DNA from: an uncultured Tenacibaculum sp.
Lineage (GTDB): Bacteria > Bacteroidota > Bacteroidia > Flavobacteriales > Flavobacteriaceae
Reading direction: 5' to 3'
DNA: 64,000 nt
Assembly: GCF_947495995.1 (NCBI RefSeq)
Contig: NZ_CANMAX010000003.1
Location: 248,001 to 312,000, forward strand
The stretch's first letter is position 1. Each line of letters begins with the position of its first letter. Both the position numbers and the translations under genes were made by a program. Shown one piece after another: positions 24,934-34,295 of this stretch. The notes under the pieces were generated by a model that saw nothing but the letters and a program-made list of their open reading frames with translations, had not been told where the DNA came from and made no database searches.

Positions 24934-25776
24934 TTAGCCTGTGAAAAGTTTTAGTGTGAATGTTGTGGCTCGCTTGTAGAGCTTGAATTTCAGGAAGACA
25001 ATAAAGACCACAGAACCCAATTGAACCACGGGAGCGAAAAAACGACTGCCTACATCGGTTCCAAACAGATTGACCCAAAAGTTGGTGTTGATTTCCGTAT
25101 AAATGGCATTGATAAATACATTAACCAAAAAGAAAGCTGGCACGAGCATATAGACTGCTGCATATAATTTGAAGAAATTGTACGCCATAGACCTAAACTT
25201 TTCAAACACCGCAAGGCTTAATACCAGAGGGAAAAAGGCTTGCATTATGCCCAAAAGAAAATAGCGTTCTGCTAGAAATAAAGGGTAAATGAATAAGTCT
25301 AATATCCAAAGCCCTAGACTGATGATGAAGGCAATAATTTTCCAACCAAATAGTGGAGTAACGAGCGCATCATATAATAGTGCCATAGCCTTTTTGGCGG
25401 CTTCCAATGCGCCCACATCTTCTTCAATAGGAATGTCCTGCATTTGAAGCGGAAGGAGCGCAGGAGCCGTGTTACGGTACTGACCTTCGATGGCGACCAA
25501 AATACCGTCAAAAAAACCTAGAATTTGAGTCGAGAAAATGACCAGGAGAACAATTGCAAAATTCTTTGCCAGTTCTCCCGGGCTCAATCCCCACGTATAA
25601 CCATCTTTGTTGGCAACGCCTTCATTGTACTTTTTTAGGATATTGATTAAAAAGAACAGTACCGCAAGTGTTTTCATCCCAGCAATGGTGTATTGAGAGA
25701 AGTCACTAGCCTTTATCGTTTGAAAAACGGCATCGATATACTCTAAACCAATTCCTAAAAAAATCATTGCTGTCAT
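24934..25776 (-). CDS. traJ: Conjugative transposon protein TraJ
   Basis: A 280-residue polytopic inner-membrane protein with several hydrophobic helices, VirB6-like. The GYTWGLSPGELAKNFAIVLLVI stretch and the helix cluster at residues 150-230 fit the TraJ family of Bacteroidota ICEs. It would form the inner-membrane part of the DNA channel. It starts two bases after the traI stop. Confidence 0.88.
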   Translation of the reverse strand: MTAMIFLGIGLEYIDAVFQTIKASDFSQYTIAGMKTLAVLFFLINILKKYNEGVANKDGYTWGLSPGELAKNFAIVLLVIFSTQILGFFDGILVAIEGQYRNTAPALLPLQMQDIPIEEDVGALEAAKKAMALLYDALVTPLFGWKIIAFIISLGLWILDLFIYPLFLAERYFLLGIMQAFFPLVLSLAVFEKFRSMAYNFFKLYAAVYMLVPAFFLVNVFINAIYTEINTNFWVNLFGTDVGSRFFAPVVQLGSVVFIVFLKFKLYKRATTFTLKLFTG

Positions 25777-25778
25777 CG

Positions 25779-26366
25779 CTAATAGTTTGTTTCTCTATTA
25801 TTGATTTTATCTTGCATTTTTCTGAAAGAAATAATGTCTTTATAGCGTTCTACTTTTGAATTGATTTCGGCAACCATTTCTGCAGATTCTCGCTCTTTTT
25901 CCTTTAGGACTTTGGCACGCTCTCCGTCAGTCATTTTTAGGTAGTCACTTGATAGGACTTCATCCACAAAATCAACCGCATTTATGGAGTTTTCGATGAT
26001 GGCATTAAATGAATTTGTAATAGCATCAATCTCTCCAACTTTGATATAAGGGGAATTGAGGATGTCATTCAAATCATTCTGTAGGACATTGAATAGCGCT
26101 TGATTATTGCTGGCAATTTCTTGCACAGCTTTGAGTTGTTGTATTGCGCTATTTACTTTCTCGATGCTTTCTTTGGCATCTTTTAAGAATTGTACCGTCT
26201 TTAAAAGTTGTGAGGTCTGTTTTGCAGATTCTATAAGCGATTTTGCAAGGCTTATAAAATTGGTGTTGTCATAAACTGGCATTCCCTGACTCGTAGCACG
26301 GGCAGGCAATAAGAGGGTTACGGCTAGCGTAAGTCCAATAAGTATCGTTTTCATTTTTGTCTTCAT
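25779..26366 (-). CDS. traI: Conjugative transposon protein TraI (DUF4141)
   Basis: A 195-residue secreted, mostly helical protein: signal peptide (to about residue 27), then a long coiled region (AKSLIESAKQTSQLLKTVQFLKDAKE). This is the DUF4141/TraI pattern, VirB5-like, probably a minor pilus component in the periplasm. A second Met (MKTIL) five codons in could be the real start. It sits between the TraG ATPase and TraJ. Confidence 0.85.
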   Translation of the reverse strand: MKTKMKTILIGLTLAVTLLLPARATSQGMPVYDNTNFISLAKSLIESAKQTSQLLKTVQFLKDAKESIEKVNSAIQQLKAVQEIASNNQALFNVLQNDLNDILNSPYIKVGEIDAITNSFNAIIENSINAVDFVDEVLSSDYLKMTDGERAKVLKEKERESAEMVAEINSKVERYKDIISFRKMQDKINNRETNY

Positions 26367-26379
26367 TGTTTCTGTATTT

Positions 26380-28776
26380 TTAAGATGAATATTCAGTGAT
26401 TGCTTTTTCCATATCGTGATGCTTCTCGTAGAGTTGCATTATGGCTTCGTTTTCTGAACCGTCCGTTAAATAGGCAGCAAATACTTTCTTCGGTACTTCC
26501 AGACGAAAGATGTTACTCTCCTTGCCAATTTTGATAAACATTTCAGTGTACTTCCGTGGTCCAGTCAAATTGTTTTTGATGGATTTTAGTTGGTTCAGGT
26601 CGTGGCTGGAAAGGCTCAATCGTTTTACCAATTCGTCATAACCTTTTTCATTGTTCAAACTGTAAATGACCTGGGTGTTTTCCAAGATGCTTGCCGATGT
26701 AGAATTGTTAGGAAGCTGATTGATGGACTGTAAAATGATGCCGATAGCGCCATTCTGTTTTCTAATTGCCTGGTAATAGAATTCGACGCTTTCGAGTACG
26801 TTATCGAACTTCAATTGTTTGGCAAACTCATCGAATAAGATGATACCTTTTTCGGCTCTGTTTTTCCAAATGGTTCTTTGAATGGCAGACTTGATGAGTT
26901 TGAGCATTACAGACAAAATCTCTTTGTTATCCTTTACTTCATCAAGTTCAAAAACAATTAATCGTTTGTCTTCAATTTTATAGGTTTGGTCTTCGCTCAC
27001 TTCAAAGAGAAAGCTGTACAAACCATCACCTACATACTCTGACATAATGTGCAAGAAGTTAGTAATGTTGAAGTAATCTGAATGGATTTTAAGGCGTTCC
27101 AGTAAGTTATCTGCATTCGTTTCTATAAAAGCATAAAAGCTATTTAAAGAATGTTGAATTGTTACTTCCTTGTAATAATGTCGCAGTATCTTTTTTACGG
27201 AAACCGATTGTGCTTTGGTCACTTTCATATCTGAAGCAAACAGCTCAAACAGAAAAACCGATAAGTCTTCTAGTCGCTCTGGAGTAAGGTCATTGGCATC
27301 ACTTATAAAAAAAGGATTGATACCAAGATTCTTTCCACTCTCATAGCGCAGTACAGTGTATTTTTCGGGATAGAGTTTGGCAAACTTGGTGTATGAGCCA
27401 CCTAAATCGATAATAACCAGGCGTACACCACTTTCAAAATATTGGCGCAAGATGTTATTGGCCAAAAAGGACTTGCCCTCACCTGTAGGTGCGAAAATGG
27501 CAAAGTTTCTAGCCTTAATACGTTTCTTTTGTTCGTCCCAAACATCTTTTAAAACAGGAATGTTATGCTCCCGGTCATTGAAAATAATTCCGGTAGCATC
27601 AGACTTGTAATTGCTGTTATTAATAAGTAAACACAAGGCGTGTTTTAAATCGGTGACATATAAATCCTCGTTTGAGAAATTAGAAGAAAAACAGCAGTAG
27701 CTATTCAAAATATAGTTCTTACGTTCTTCACCTCTTGGGTAGTACGGAATGATATCGACTTCCTTGAATTCGGTTTTAATCTTCGAGCCAATGCGTTCAA
27801 GGTTTTCAGCTTTCTTATCCCAAAATACAATGTTCAGATGCCCACGAATTACACGAGCTTGGTCGTCTGCATTTATTTGGTCAAGAATATGCTGTATTTT
27901 CTGTAGAACCACTTTGTTCTGTGAACCAAAATTGGAACTCTTGTTAAGCTCTTCGACTTTCTTATCGAGTTGTTTGCGCCATTTTTGCTTATCATCTAGA
28001 TAGATAATTTGATTTACGATATGATTCTCATTAAGCGTAAGTCCCAGACCATCAATAAAGCCTTGATGAAAAACAAAATCATCTGATGTAAAGTGTTCAT
28101 TGGTTTTACTAGTTTGTACGCTTTCGCCAAAGCATAATTCGCTGTTTATGGCAAGTGCGTCAAAGTAATGTTCACCAATATTCGCATTCTTTTTATCCAA
28201 CAGAATATCTGTATCAAAACCAGAATTAAAGCCATTGAAATAGCTATTGGTCAGGGCGTGTATTTCTTTCGCTTCAAGTGGAACAAATTCTATTTTTCGG
28301 CTGTTATTGATAAAAGACACCGAATCACTCACCGAACCTATAAAGCTGTTGAGCGTTTCATCAGCTTCACGTACAATACTCTTTGAGACTTTGCGAAATG
28401 GGTTGATGAACTTTTTGTTGTTAAGAGCGTTGTTCTTGGTCAAAATGAAGAACAGATAGCTTTGATGTTCCATAAACTCACGACCTTTAAAGTGCTCGTG
28501 TGTGGCTTTTTCTAGGAAGGTATTATTAGGTAGTTGGCTCGATGTATATTTTTGTTTTAAGTAGATATCCTGTTTATGGACGACACATCCTGTAGGTAGC
28601 GATTTGATTGCCTGAAACCAGGCACCGTGCATATCTTCAAAGTCCTTTTCTGAAAGAGAATATATTTCAGGAAGCATCCCTTTAAAACACAATACGACAT
28701 TGCCATTATTGGCAAAAACCACGTTTTCTTGAATATCCACGATGGGATAGTGCGATGCTAGATTAATCTTATTCAT
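26380..28776 (-). CDS. traG: TraG-family conjugation ATPase (VirB4-like)
   Basis: The transfer-system motor, 798 aa from the Met of MNKINLASHYPIVD; upstream in-frame codons would overlap traF heavily. The N-terminal VirB4 domain is followed by a P-loop ATPase with Walker A APTGEGKS and Walker B KGIILFDEFAKQL, and by a YQAIRKQNGAIGIILQSINQL motif typical of Bacteroidota TraG. It energises pilus and channel assembly at the inner membrane. It overlaps the traF stop by eight bases. Confidence 0.92.
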   Translation of the reverse strand: MNKINLASHYPIVDIQENVVFANNGNVVLCFKGMLPEIYSLSEKDFEDMHGAWFQAIKSLPTGCVVHKQDIYLKQKYTSSQLPNNTFLEKATHEHFKGREFMEHQSYLFFILTKNNALNNKKFINPFRKVSKSIVREADETLNSFIGSVSDSVSFINNSRKIEFVPLEAKEIHALTNSYFNGFNSGFDTDILLDKKNANIGEHYFDALAINSELCFGESVQTSKTNEHFTSDDFVFHQGFIDGLGLTLNENHIVNQIIYLDDKQKWRKQLDKKVEELNKSSNFGSQNKVVLQKIQHILDQINADDQARVIRGHLNIVFWDKKAENLERIGSKIKTEFKEVDIIPYYPRGEERKNYILNSYCCFSSNFSNEDLYVTDLKHALCLLINNSNYKSDATGIIFNDREHNIPVLKDVWDEQKKRIKARNFAIFAPTGEGKSFLANNILRQYFESGVRLVIIDLGGSYTKFAKLYPEKYTVLRYESGKNLGINPFFISDANDLTPERLEDLSVFLFELFASDMKVTKAQSVSVKKILRHYYKEVTIQHSLNSFYAFIETNADNLLERLKIHSDYFNITNFLHIMSEYVGDGLYSFLFEVSEDQTYKIEDKRLIVFELDEVKDNKEILSVMLKLIKSAIQRTIWKNRAEKGIILFDEFAKQLKFDNVLESVEFYYQAIRKQNGAIGIILQSINQLPNNSTSASILENTQVIYSLNNEKGYDELVKRLSLSSHDLNQLKSIKNNLTGPRKYTEMFIKIGKESNIFRLEVPKKVFAAYLTDGSENEAIMQLYEKHHDMEKAITEYSS

Positions 28777-29047
28777 AGTTGAGTGATGAGGATTTCTTAT
28801 TACTAATGTTCTTGGGAAATACCTTGGCGAACTGAAGCAATTGTGGGTTGTGTGCAAACCTTGTCAGTGCTATGTAAAGTGTAGCATTAAACGCTAGTAC
28901 ACCAATGATAACCCCAAAACTGAAGGAGAAAATGATGACCAATAATGAAGCTATAATGGCAATCATCATAAGGGCAAACAACGACACGGGCAATCCAAAA
29001 ATCATTGCCCGTTTTCGTATGTTTTTATAGACCTCAAATCGTTTCAT
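28769..29047 (-). CDS. traF: Conjugative transposon protein TraF (DUF4133)
   Basis: A 92-residue inner-membrane protein with two adjacent helices (about 18-60), matching DUF4133/TraF, the VirB3-like component. N-terminal FEVYKNIRKRAMIFGLP is the conserved cytoplasmic segment. It abuts traE (one-base overlap) and traG. Confidence 0.88.
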   Translation of the reverse strand: MKRFEVYKNIRKRAMIFGLPVSLFALMMIAIIASLLVIIFSFSFGVIIGVLAFNATLYIALTRFAHNPQLLQFAKVFPKNISNKKSSSLNYE

Positions 29048-29334
29048 TAGACTACGATTGAGATTAGGTACGTGAAAATGCCCACGACTGCGCCTGCGAT
29101 AAGTACAAAGACCAGTACGCGAGTGATTCCTTTTTTAAGGTCGGCATTCTCACCGAAGAAATGTCCTGCGTTAAACAAGAACCCAATTAGGAAGATAACC
29201 CCCAAGAGTATGGGAAAGATGGCTCTAATGGTATCTCCCACATCGTTTACGGAGTCTTCAATACCTCCAATTTGTGCAAAACTTGGTGATGTGACCAAGA
29301 GCAACGCCAATAGTAATAGAATTGATTTTTTCAT
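29047..29334 (-). CDS. traE: Conjugative transposon protein TraE (DUF4134)
   Basis: A 95-residue secreted or membrane protein with signal peptide (ending SFAQ) and two hydrophobic helices, of the DUF4134/TraE family. This is the likely pilin-like (VirB2-type) subunit. It is the first gene of the tra operon visible here; no traA-D homologues precede it. Confidence 0.88.
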   Translation of the reverse strand: MKKSILLLLALLLVTSPSFAQIGGIEDSVNDVGDTIRAIFPILLGVIFLIGFLFNAGHFFGENADLKKGITRVLVFVLIAGAVVGIFTYLISIVV

Positions 29335-29410
29335 TGTAATAGATTTTGCTTTTACTGCGATTCGTAAAAATGTTTTGCGAAATCTATTGTGGTAAGTCCT
29401 GTATGCTCGA

Positions 29411-29456
29411 AATCTTCTAAAATTTAACGTGATGTGCTGTTAAATTTTGGAAGATT
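29411..29456. promoter_or_regulatory. Long inverted repeat between divergent tra and amidase genes
   Basis: AATCTTCTAAAATTTAAC (29411-29428) and GTTAAATTTTGGAAGATT (29439-29456) form an 18-bp stem with a single G-U wobble and a 10-base loop. It lies about midway in the 173-base gap between traE (minus) and the amidase (plus), so it cannot be a terminator for either reading outward. A regulator-binding site or 5' leader structure is more likely. Confidence 0.6.
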
Positions 29457-29507
29457 CTTATGGAAAGAAGGTAATCGTTGCATTTTGTGTAAACTAAAAC
29501 TGTAAGT

Positions 29508-30161
29508 ATGAGAGCACCACACAAATTAATTGGAGCGTTATTTTTAATTGGGATGTTAAGCACTTTAAATGCCCAACGAGATGTTGCAAGTGACCAAAAC
29601 CCAATTGTAATTATTGACCCAGGACACGGTGGTGCAGATGCGGGAGCGATATCAAGAACTGGAAGTAAAGAAAAAGACATTACACTAAGTGTTGCCTATA
29701 AAATGCTTGTATTGAATAATAGGCTTAACAAGAAGCCTGTAGAACTATATTTGACGAGATATATTGATACCCTAATTTCTTTGAATGATAGAACACAGCT
29801 CGCTAAAAAGCTGAAAGCGGATGTGTTTATCTCCATTCACTGTAATCAAGCTATTAACCAAACTGCTGCAGGAACAGAGGTTTATATCCATCCTAAAAGT
29901 GAAGTACAAGCGGAGGAATCTGCCTATTTCGGCTTTATCATTCAAAAAGGGTTGTCTGATATATTAGGTATTAAAAGTCGAGGTATTAAATATGGGAACT
30001 TTCAGGTACTGCGGGATAGTGAAGCTGATTGCGCTACTGTCCTGTTAGAGCTTGGTTTTTTATCCCAAAACGATGAAGCGGTCTATCTTACAAAAGAAGA
30101 ATCACATCGAGCTATTGCGTTTTTGTTATTGCAGTCTATTACTAAATTTTTGGAGTTATGA
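29508..30161 (+). CDS. N-acetylmuramoyl-L-alanine amidase (Amidase_3)
   Basis: Secreted cell-wall hydrolase of 217 aa: signal peptide (ending LNAQ), then the zinc-dependent Amidase_3 fold with IIDPGHGGADAGA (first Zn His), an Asn/Asp cluster, ADVFISIHCNQA (second Zn His) and VLLELGFLSQNDEA with the catalytic Glu. It opens peptidoglycan locally, probably to let the transfer channel through, as in other conjugative systems. It is divergent from the tra operon. Confidence 0.9.
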   Translation: MRAPHKLIGALFLIGMLSTLNAQRDVASDQNPIVIIDPGHGGADAGAISRTGSKEKDITLSVAYKMLVLNNRLNKKPVELYLTRYIDTLISLNDRTQLAKKLKADVFISIHCNQAINQTAAGTEVYIHPKSEVQAEESAYFGFIIQKGLSDILGIKSRGIKYGNFQVLRDSEADCATVLLELGFLSQNDEAVYLTKEESHRAIAFLLLQSITKFLEL

Positions 30162-30246
30162 TGGAGTTGTATTTGGAAGTAGTTAAGTGTTTGAAAGAGG
30201 TAATGATATGCTTTTTAAAAACTATTGTATCAATTTTAAATGAATA

Positions 30247-30708
30247 TCAATGTTGATTTGCCTTCAATTGAGTTAGTTTTTTTCCATTGAAATATCCGAC
30301 GTAGAAATCTTTGCGACCAACTATTACCATCAAAAGAAAATTCTCATTAATTAAGTTTTTCTTAAACTGATTCTTTATCATTTTAATATCCGTTGCGGAT
30401 GGTGTGGGATAATCTTCGGGATGTGTGTGCCATTCACCAATGTAGATGGTTGTGCCAAGACTGTTCAAAAATTCATAATTGATAAATAATTGCGCGGACT
30501 TTTTATTTCTATGAAAGCCATATCGCTTGCTTTTATCAAATAATGTGGGTGTAGTCGCCTTGGTAATAACAATTTCATTTTGTTTTAAACATTGCCCTAA
30601 AAGTATACCTCCTTTTTCATATTTGTTACCAGTTTGCTTAAAGTGACTAAACACATTCAAAACTCCTTCATTAAAGGATAAATTTATTTTTCCATCAGAA
30701 TAGGTCAT
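30247..30708 (-). CDS. cap3: Cap3: JAB/JAMM isopeptidase of CBASS
   Basis: A 153-residue JAMM peptidase with GGILLGQ near the N-terminus and the zinc motif EWHTHPEDYPTPSATD. In type II CBASS, Cap3 removes the CD-NTase from conjugates made by Cap2. Its start overlaps the cap2 stop by four bases. It is the last gene of the operon and converges on the amidase. Confidence 0.88.
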   Translation of the reverse strand: MTYSDGKINLSFNEGVLNVFSHFKQTGNKYEKGGILLGQCLKQNEIVITKATTPTLFDKSKRYGFHRNKKSAQLFINYEFLNSLGTTIYIGEWHTHPEDYPTPSATDIKMIKNQFKKNLINENFLLMVIVGRKDFYVGYFNGKKLTQLKANQH

Positions 30709-32501
30709 AAAGTGTTTTCAATTAGAGAATACTTCTCATAAGAATCAATTGCTAGGTTCACATTTAGTTTTTTTGCTATTTCTATATCGCCAACCCAAGA
30801 ATAAAACAAGCTTTGGTTATCCCCATTTTCGATGACTTCTACTATTTTGATATAAGCTGCCGACAAAAAGAGTGATAAATGAGCGGATGAATATGGGGAA
30901 TAAGTAGTTTGGCAACCACTTTCTTTAAGGGTGAATAAATCTCTTTTTTTCTCAAACTCTTCGGGTGAAATTATTGAGAACTTGTATTTGTAGACATCGG
31001 TGAACAAATCATCTAAATTTGCAAGATTATCTGGATGGAAGTATAGCAATTGAGCACCTATCAAGTAAGGTTCTACCCAAAGGATGAAAGTGGGTTTTTT
31101 TAGGTTGCCGTTAGATAGCTCTTTGATAAACCACTTTTCCAAATTCAATTTCCCTAAACATAGGAATATATAATCCTGTTCATTAAATTTTTGTTTGTTG
31201 TGGTTGTAAAAATCAAACATTGAAGATTCGCTGATTTGAATCTTTTGACTTGGAAGTTTATGTTTTAAATAGGTTTTTACTGCAAGTGCTTTATTCTGAT
31301 TTAAGTAATGAAATCCTAGTAAATGGCGCTTAATATTTTCCGAACTTAGTTTATCGTTATCAATTAGGGTAAATTCAGGATTATTAAGATTATTTAAAAG
31401 ACCTACTAGATTTGAACCAACACTTCCAATACCTGCTATGAGAAATTTGTAGTTATTTGGTGCTAGAATTTCTGAAGCTGTTCTTTTAATTAATCTCTGT
31501 TCAGTAAGACTATCCGAAGAGAAGCGCTTAACATTCTTCCTATGACCAGGCAAACCTTTTTTGAAAGTAATATTATAAGGCGTAAGCTGACTTGGGCGAA
31601 ACCCTTTTATCTTAGAATTAATATCTGGATAGCTCCACCCAAAATACTTTTTTTCACCATTTATCGTCTTTCCAAAGACTAAAATTCTAATTGAACTTTT
31701 GTTGAAATAATTTCTAAAGTTTTTTTGATTCTCTTCCTTGATAAATTTTAGACTCTCAAAACAACTGATGGAGAACGGCGGTCTAGTTAGCTGTATTTCA
31801 TTCTTAACCAAAAACACTTCATATTCTTTTGGCGAGTAATCTAGACTCTCAAAATACTGTTTATAGGGTTGAATTAAATCCTCTTCTTTATTATAAAGAA
31901 TACCAGCCGATATCGTGTCTTTTTCTGATGATTTAATGCTATAAGTAAGTAAAGACAGAGAGTTGTAATTTTCTGGTTCTTTATCTATAACGGAGTAAAT
32001 AGATTCACTTAGTAATTTATCTTTATAATTTCCTGATGTATTCCAATAGGCAACGAATTCATCTTCAAAATCTTCTAGGTTATCTCCTTTCAAACCTTCG
32101 ATTAGGGTTTTTTTTGCCTTTCCAAGTTGGTCCAGTAGGATGCCCGTTGGATTTGATTCATCCACAATAACAAATTCATCATACACACATACATCATTTC
32201 TTAAAAATGAAGAATGAGGAATATATCCCAATTTCTCAAAATCATTTTTATCGTAATATATTTTGGCGGGCTCTAGGGGAAATACCGAACCAAGAGCTAT
32301 ATACATAGTAAGTTCATCAACAAGCCAAACCGATTTTACGCTATCATATAATCCTGTTTTTACCTCCCAGACTTCAAGATAATCATCGGATTCTAAAAAG
32401 TTCGCATCTTTCGGATTAGTAAGTACAGTTATTTCATCGTCGCTGATACTTTTTAGCTCAGTATAAGTATCATTTCTTATTTGCTCAAAGTAGTCTGACA
32501 T
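30705..32501 (-). CDS. cap2: Cap2: E2-E1 fusion conjugating enzyme of CBASS
   Basis: A 598-residue protein. The N-terminal half (about 1-330) is diverged and E2-like. The C-terminal half is a ThiF/E1-type adenylating domain with GIGSVGSNLVGLL as nucleotide-binding loop, a TLIDNDKLSSENIKRH motif and ESGCQTTYSPYS containing the probable E1 catalytic Cys. In type II CBASS it joins the CD-NTase C-terminus to a target and so primes signalling. Start and stop overlap both neighbours. Confidence 0.88.
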   Translation of the reverse strand: MSDYFEQIRNDTYTELKSISDDEITVLTNPKDANFLESDDYLEVWEVKTGLYDSVKSVWLVDELTMYIALGSVFPLEPAKIYYDKNDFEKLGYIPHSSFLRNDVCVYDEFVIVDESNPTGILLDQLGKAKKTLIEGLKGDNLEDFEDEFVAYWNTSGNYKDKLLSESIYSVIDKEPENYNSLSLLTYSIKSSEKDTISAGILYNKEEDLIQPYKQYFESLDYSPKEYEVFLVKNEIQLTRPPFSISCFESLKFIKEENQKNFRNYFNKSSIRILVFGKTINGEKKYFGWSYPDINSKIKGFRPSQLTPYNITFKKGLPGHRKNVKRFSSDSLTEQRLIKRTASEILAPNNYKFLIAGIGSVGSNLVGLLNNLNNPEFTLIDNDKLSSENIKRHLLGFHYLNQNKALAVKTYLKHKLPSQKIQISESSMFDFYNHNKQKFNEQDYIFLCLGKLNLEKWFIKELSNGNLKKPTFILWVEPYLIGAQLLYFHPDNLANLDDLFTDVYKYKFSIISPEEFEKKRDLFTLKESGCQTTYSPYSSAHLSLFLSAAYIKIVEVIENGDNQSLFYSWVGDIEIAKKLNVNLAIDSYEKYSLIENTL

Positions 32502-33499
32502 TAAGCACTAGTAGCGTTAACATTAATGACTGCTGGTGCGGCATAAGACTTCGACTCGTTTTTAGATGAATCTTCTACATTCGAGCAAGCAAACCTGTCA
32601 CCTAGATATTTTTGCCATTTTTTACATCCTTCTTTTGGATTACTATGAGCAATAGCAGCATCACCTGCACTTATAAGCTTGGACAATCTATCCATAAAAT
32701 GAGTTTCACTATATTTTTGAAATAAATCTTCGCCTTCCTTTGTCGTTGGGCGTTCACATTTAAAATCATCTTCTAGTTCCGACTCGATTGCTTTCAAAGT
32801 ATCTCTGAAAGAAATATCATCACGGTCATTGGCAACATAGTGATTCGTTGCAAGAATAGTTAATATTAAACCACTTGGCATTTTAGTACTATAAGATTTG
32901 TTTTGCTTGTCTCTCCAGGCCTTCAAATAGCGAACCAATCTCTTTAACTGGTCATTTGCCTCTCCATTGAACCATTTGTAAAACTCTCTAGGGTCACTAT
33001 CCGTATAACCCTCAGATTTATGGGCAAGCTGTGGAATGGTTTTTTCGTCGTCTGATTCTATTTCTTTGAAGTAGATAGGCAGGTCAATATTGTGACCGTC
33101 AGAATATAAAACACGAATACAGGTGTTCTTTTTAAGCGCTCCTTTTGAAGTATGGTCTTTGACAGCATTATAAATCCAATTGTGATAGGTTGTCACTGAT
33201 TTTCTATTGTCCAATTCATCAATAAAGTAAACGCCATCATCTAAGTCATAAGGATATAAAGTCTTTTCATTACCATCGTCATCAGTCTCGTAGTTTGGAA
33301 GAGGGTTTACAATTGTGTGCATCATAAAAGACCCTTGTGCTGAATATTTTGGTTTTGTCTCATTCTCCTTATTGTTATTGAAATAGTCTGTTATTTTCTT
33401 TCTTAAAGCATCTCTGTTTTTCCTTAGTTCGTTCTTTTTTGAGGAATCCAAGGAAACAGTTGTATTAAATTCTATGAATTGTTCGTGATTGTTTGCCAT
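32501..33499 (-). CDS. CD-NTase (cGAS/DncV-like nucleotidyltransferase) of CBASS
   Basis: A 332-residue nucleotidyltransferase. The active site shows QGSFMM (GS at 56-57), YDLDDGVYF (D85, D87) and a third Asp in DGHNIDLPIYF (about D139). After phage sensing it makes a cyclic oligonucleotide messenger. The C-terminus is a flexible tail ending NATSA, so the last residue is Ala, which suits conjugation by Cap2. The stop overlaps the cap2 start (TAATG). Nucleotide product and CD-NTase clade cannot be read by eye. Confidence 0.9.
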   Translation of the reverse strand: MANNHEQFIEFNTTVSLDSSKKNELRKNRDALRKKITDYFNNNKENETKPKYSAQGSFMMHTIVNPLPNYETDDDGNEKTLYPYDLDDGVYFIDELDNRKSVTTYHNWIYNAVKDHTSKGALKKNTCIRVLYSDGHNIDLPIYFKEIESDDEKTIPQLAHKSEGYTDSDPREFYKWFNGEANDQLKRLVRYLKAWRDKQNKSYSTKMPSGLILTILATNHYVANDRDDISFRDTLKAIESELEDDFKCERPTTKEGEDLFQKYSETHFMDRLSKLISAGDAAIAHSNPKEGCKKWQKYLGDRFACSNVEDSSKNESKSYAAPAVINVNATSA

Positions 33500-33500
33500 C

Positions 33501-34154
33501 TTATATATGTTTTAATTCTTTTGTTTGAAAATCTACGCTAATAGTTCCGCCGTTACCTTTTGAAAGGCTATTCTTGGAGAAATAGCCTCCTTCTAATCTT
33601 TTTAGCTTACCATCTTCTTTAAGGGTTAAAGTGTTAAACCCATCTCTTATTGGAATAGAACTGTCATTACTGCCCTTTTGTTGATAGTAAAAAAGTAACT
33701 GATATAGACCGTTATCTTTTCGGATTAAATCTTCAACAATACTTTCAGATTTAGTTTGAGTACTAGATATCTTTTTTCCATTCTTGTCTTCATCCCAGAA
33801 ATAACAATCTACCTTAATATCTGAAGTAGTTTGATAAATTATTAGCTTACAATGCTTATCGCCTTCAACACCTTGGTAGTTGTATTTTACGTTTCCTTTA
33901 TACGTCCCTCTAATCAGGGGTACTTTAATGAGAAGCTTCCATAAGAAAGGAATTTTATGTAATTTTTTATTTATTAGCCAGAAAATGATACCAAGTAAAA
34001 TTGTCGCAGGATAAAATCTATGATATTCTATGTTGTATGCCTTTAATAAATTAATTATTAGGTTTATCAATGCTTCAGAGCCTACGTAAAGAAGTATTAC
34101 GAGTAATATCAGCTTTGATTCGTCGTAATATTTAAAGTTAAAATCCGGTTTCAT
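33501..34154 (-). CDS. cap15: Cap15-like membrane effector of CBASS
   Basis: A 217-residue protein with two N-terminal membrane helices (about 14-36 and 46-62) and a beta-rich C-terminal domain (about 75-217: GTYKGNVKYNYQG..., then LKRLEGGYFSK). This is the layout of the 2TM-beta-barrel effector Cap15 (SAVED-independent), which binds the messenger, oligomerises and disrupts the inner membrane. It is the first gene of the four-gene type II CBASS operon and ends one base before the CD-NTase. Confidence 0.82.
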   Translation of the reverse strand: MKPDFNFKYYDESKLILLVILLYVGSEALINLIINLLKAYNIEYHRFYPATILLGIIFWLINKKLHKIPFLWKLLIKVPLIRGTYKGNVKYNYQGVEGDKHCKLIIYQTTSDIKVDCYFWDEDKNGKKISSTQTKSESIVEDLIRKDNGLYQLLFYYQQKGSNDSSIPIRDGFNTLTLKEDGKLKRLEGGYFSKNSLSKGNGGTISVDFQTKELKHI

Positions 34155-34295
34155 ATATTTTTATTGTAAAGAGTTCATTATCAAAAAGTAATCCATTTTT
34201 AGAAAAAATTAACAAGTATTTTGTTATAATCAATATTAAGACATAATGTCATTTAATTATGACGACACCTTTAAGAAGCCGCCATAATTAAGCTT

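Noticed and set aside
30158..30256. 32-codon frame overlapping the amidase stop
   Set aside because: Start overlap suggests coupling, but it is too short, runs into the cap3 3' end and has no features beyond hydrophobicity.
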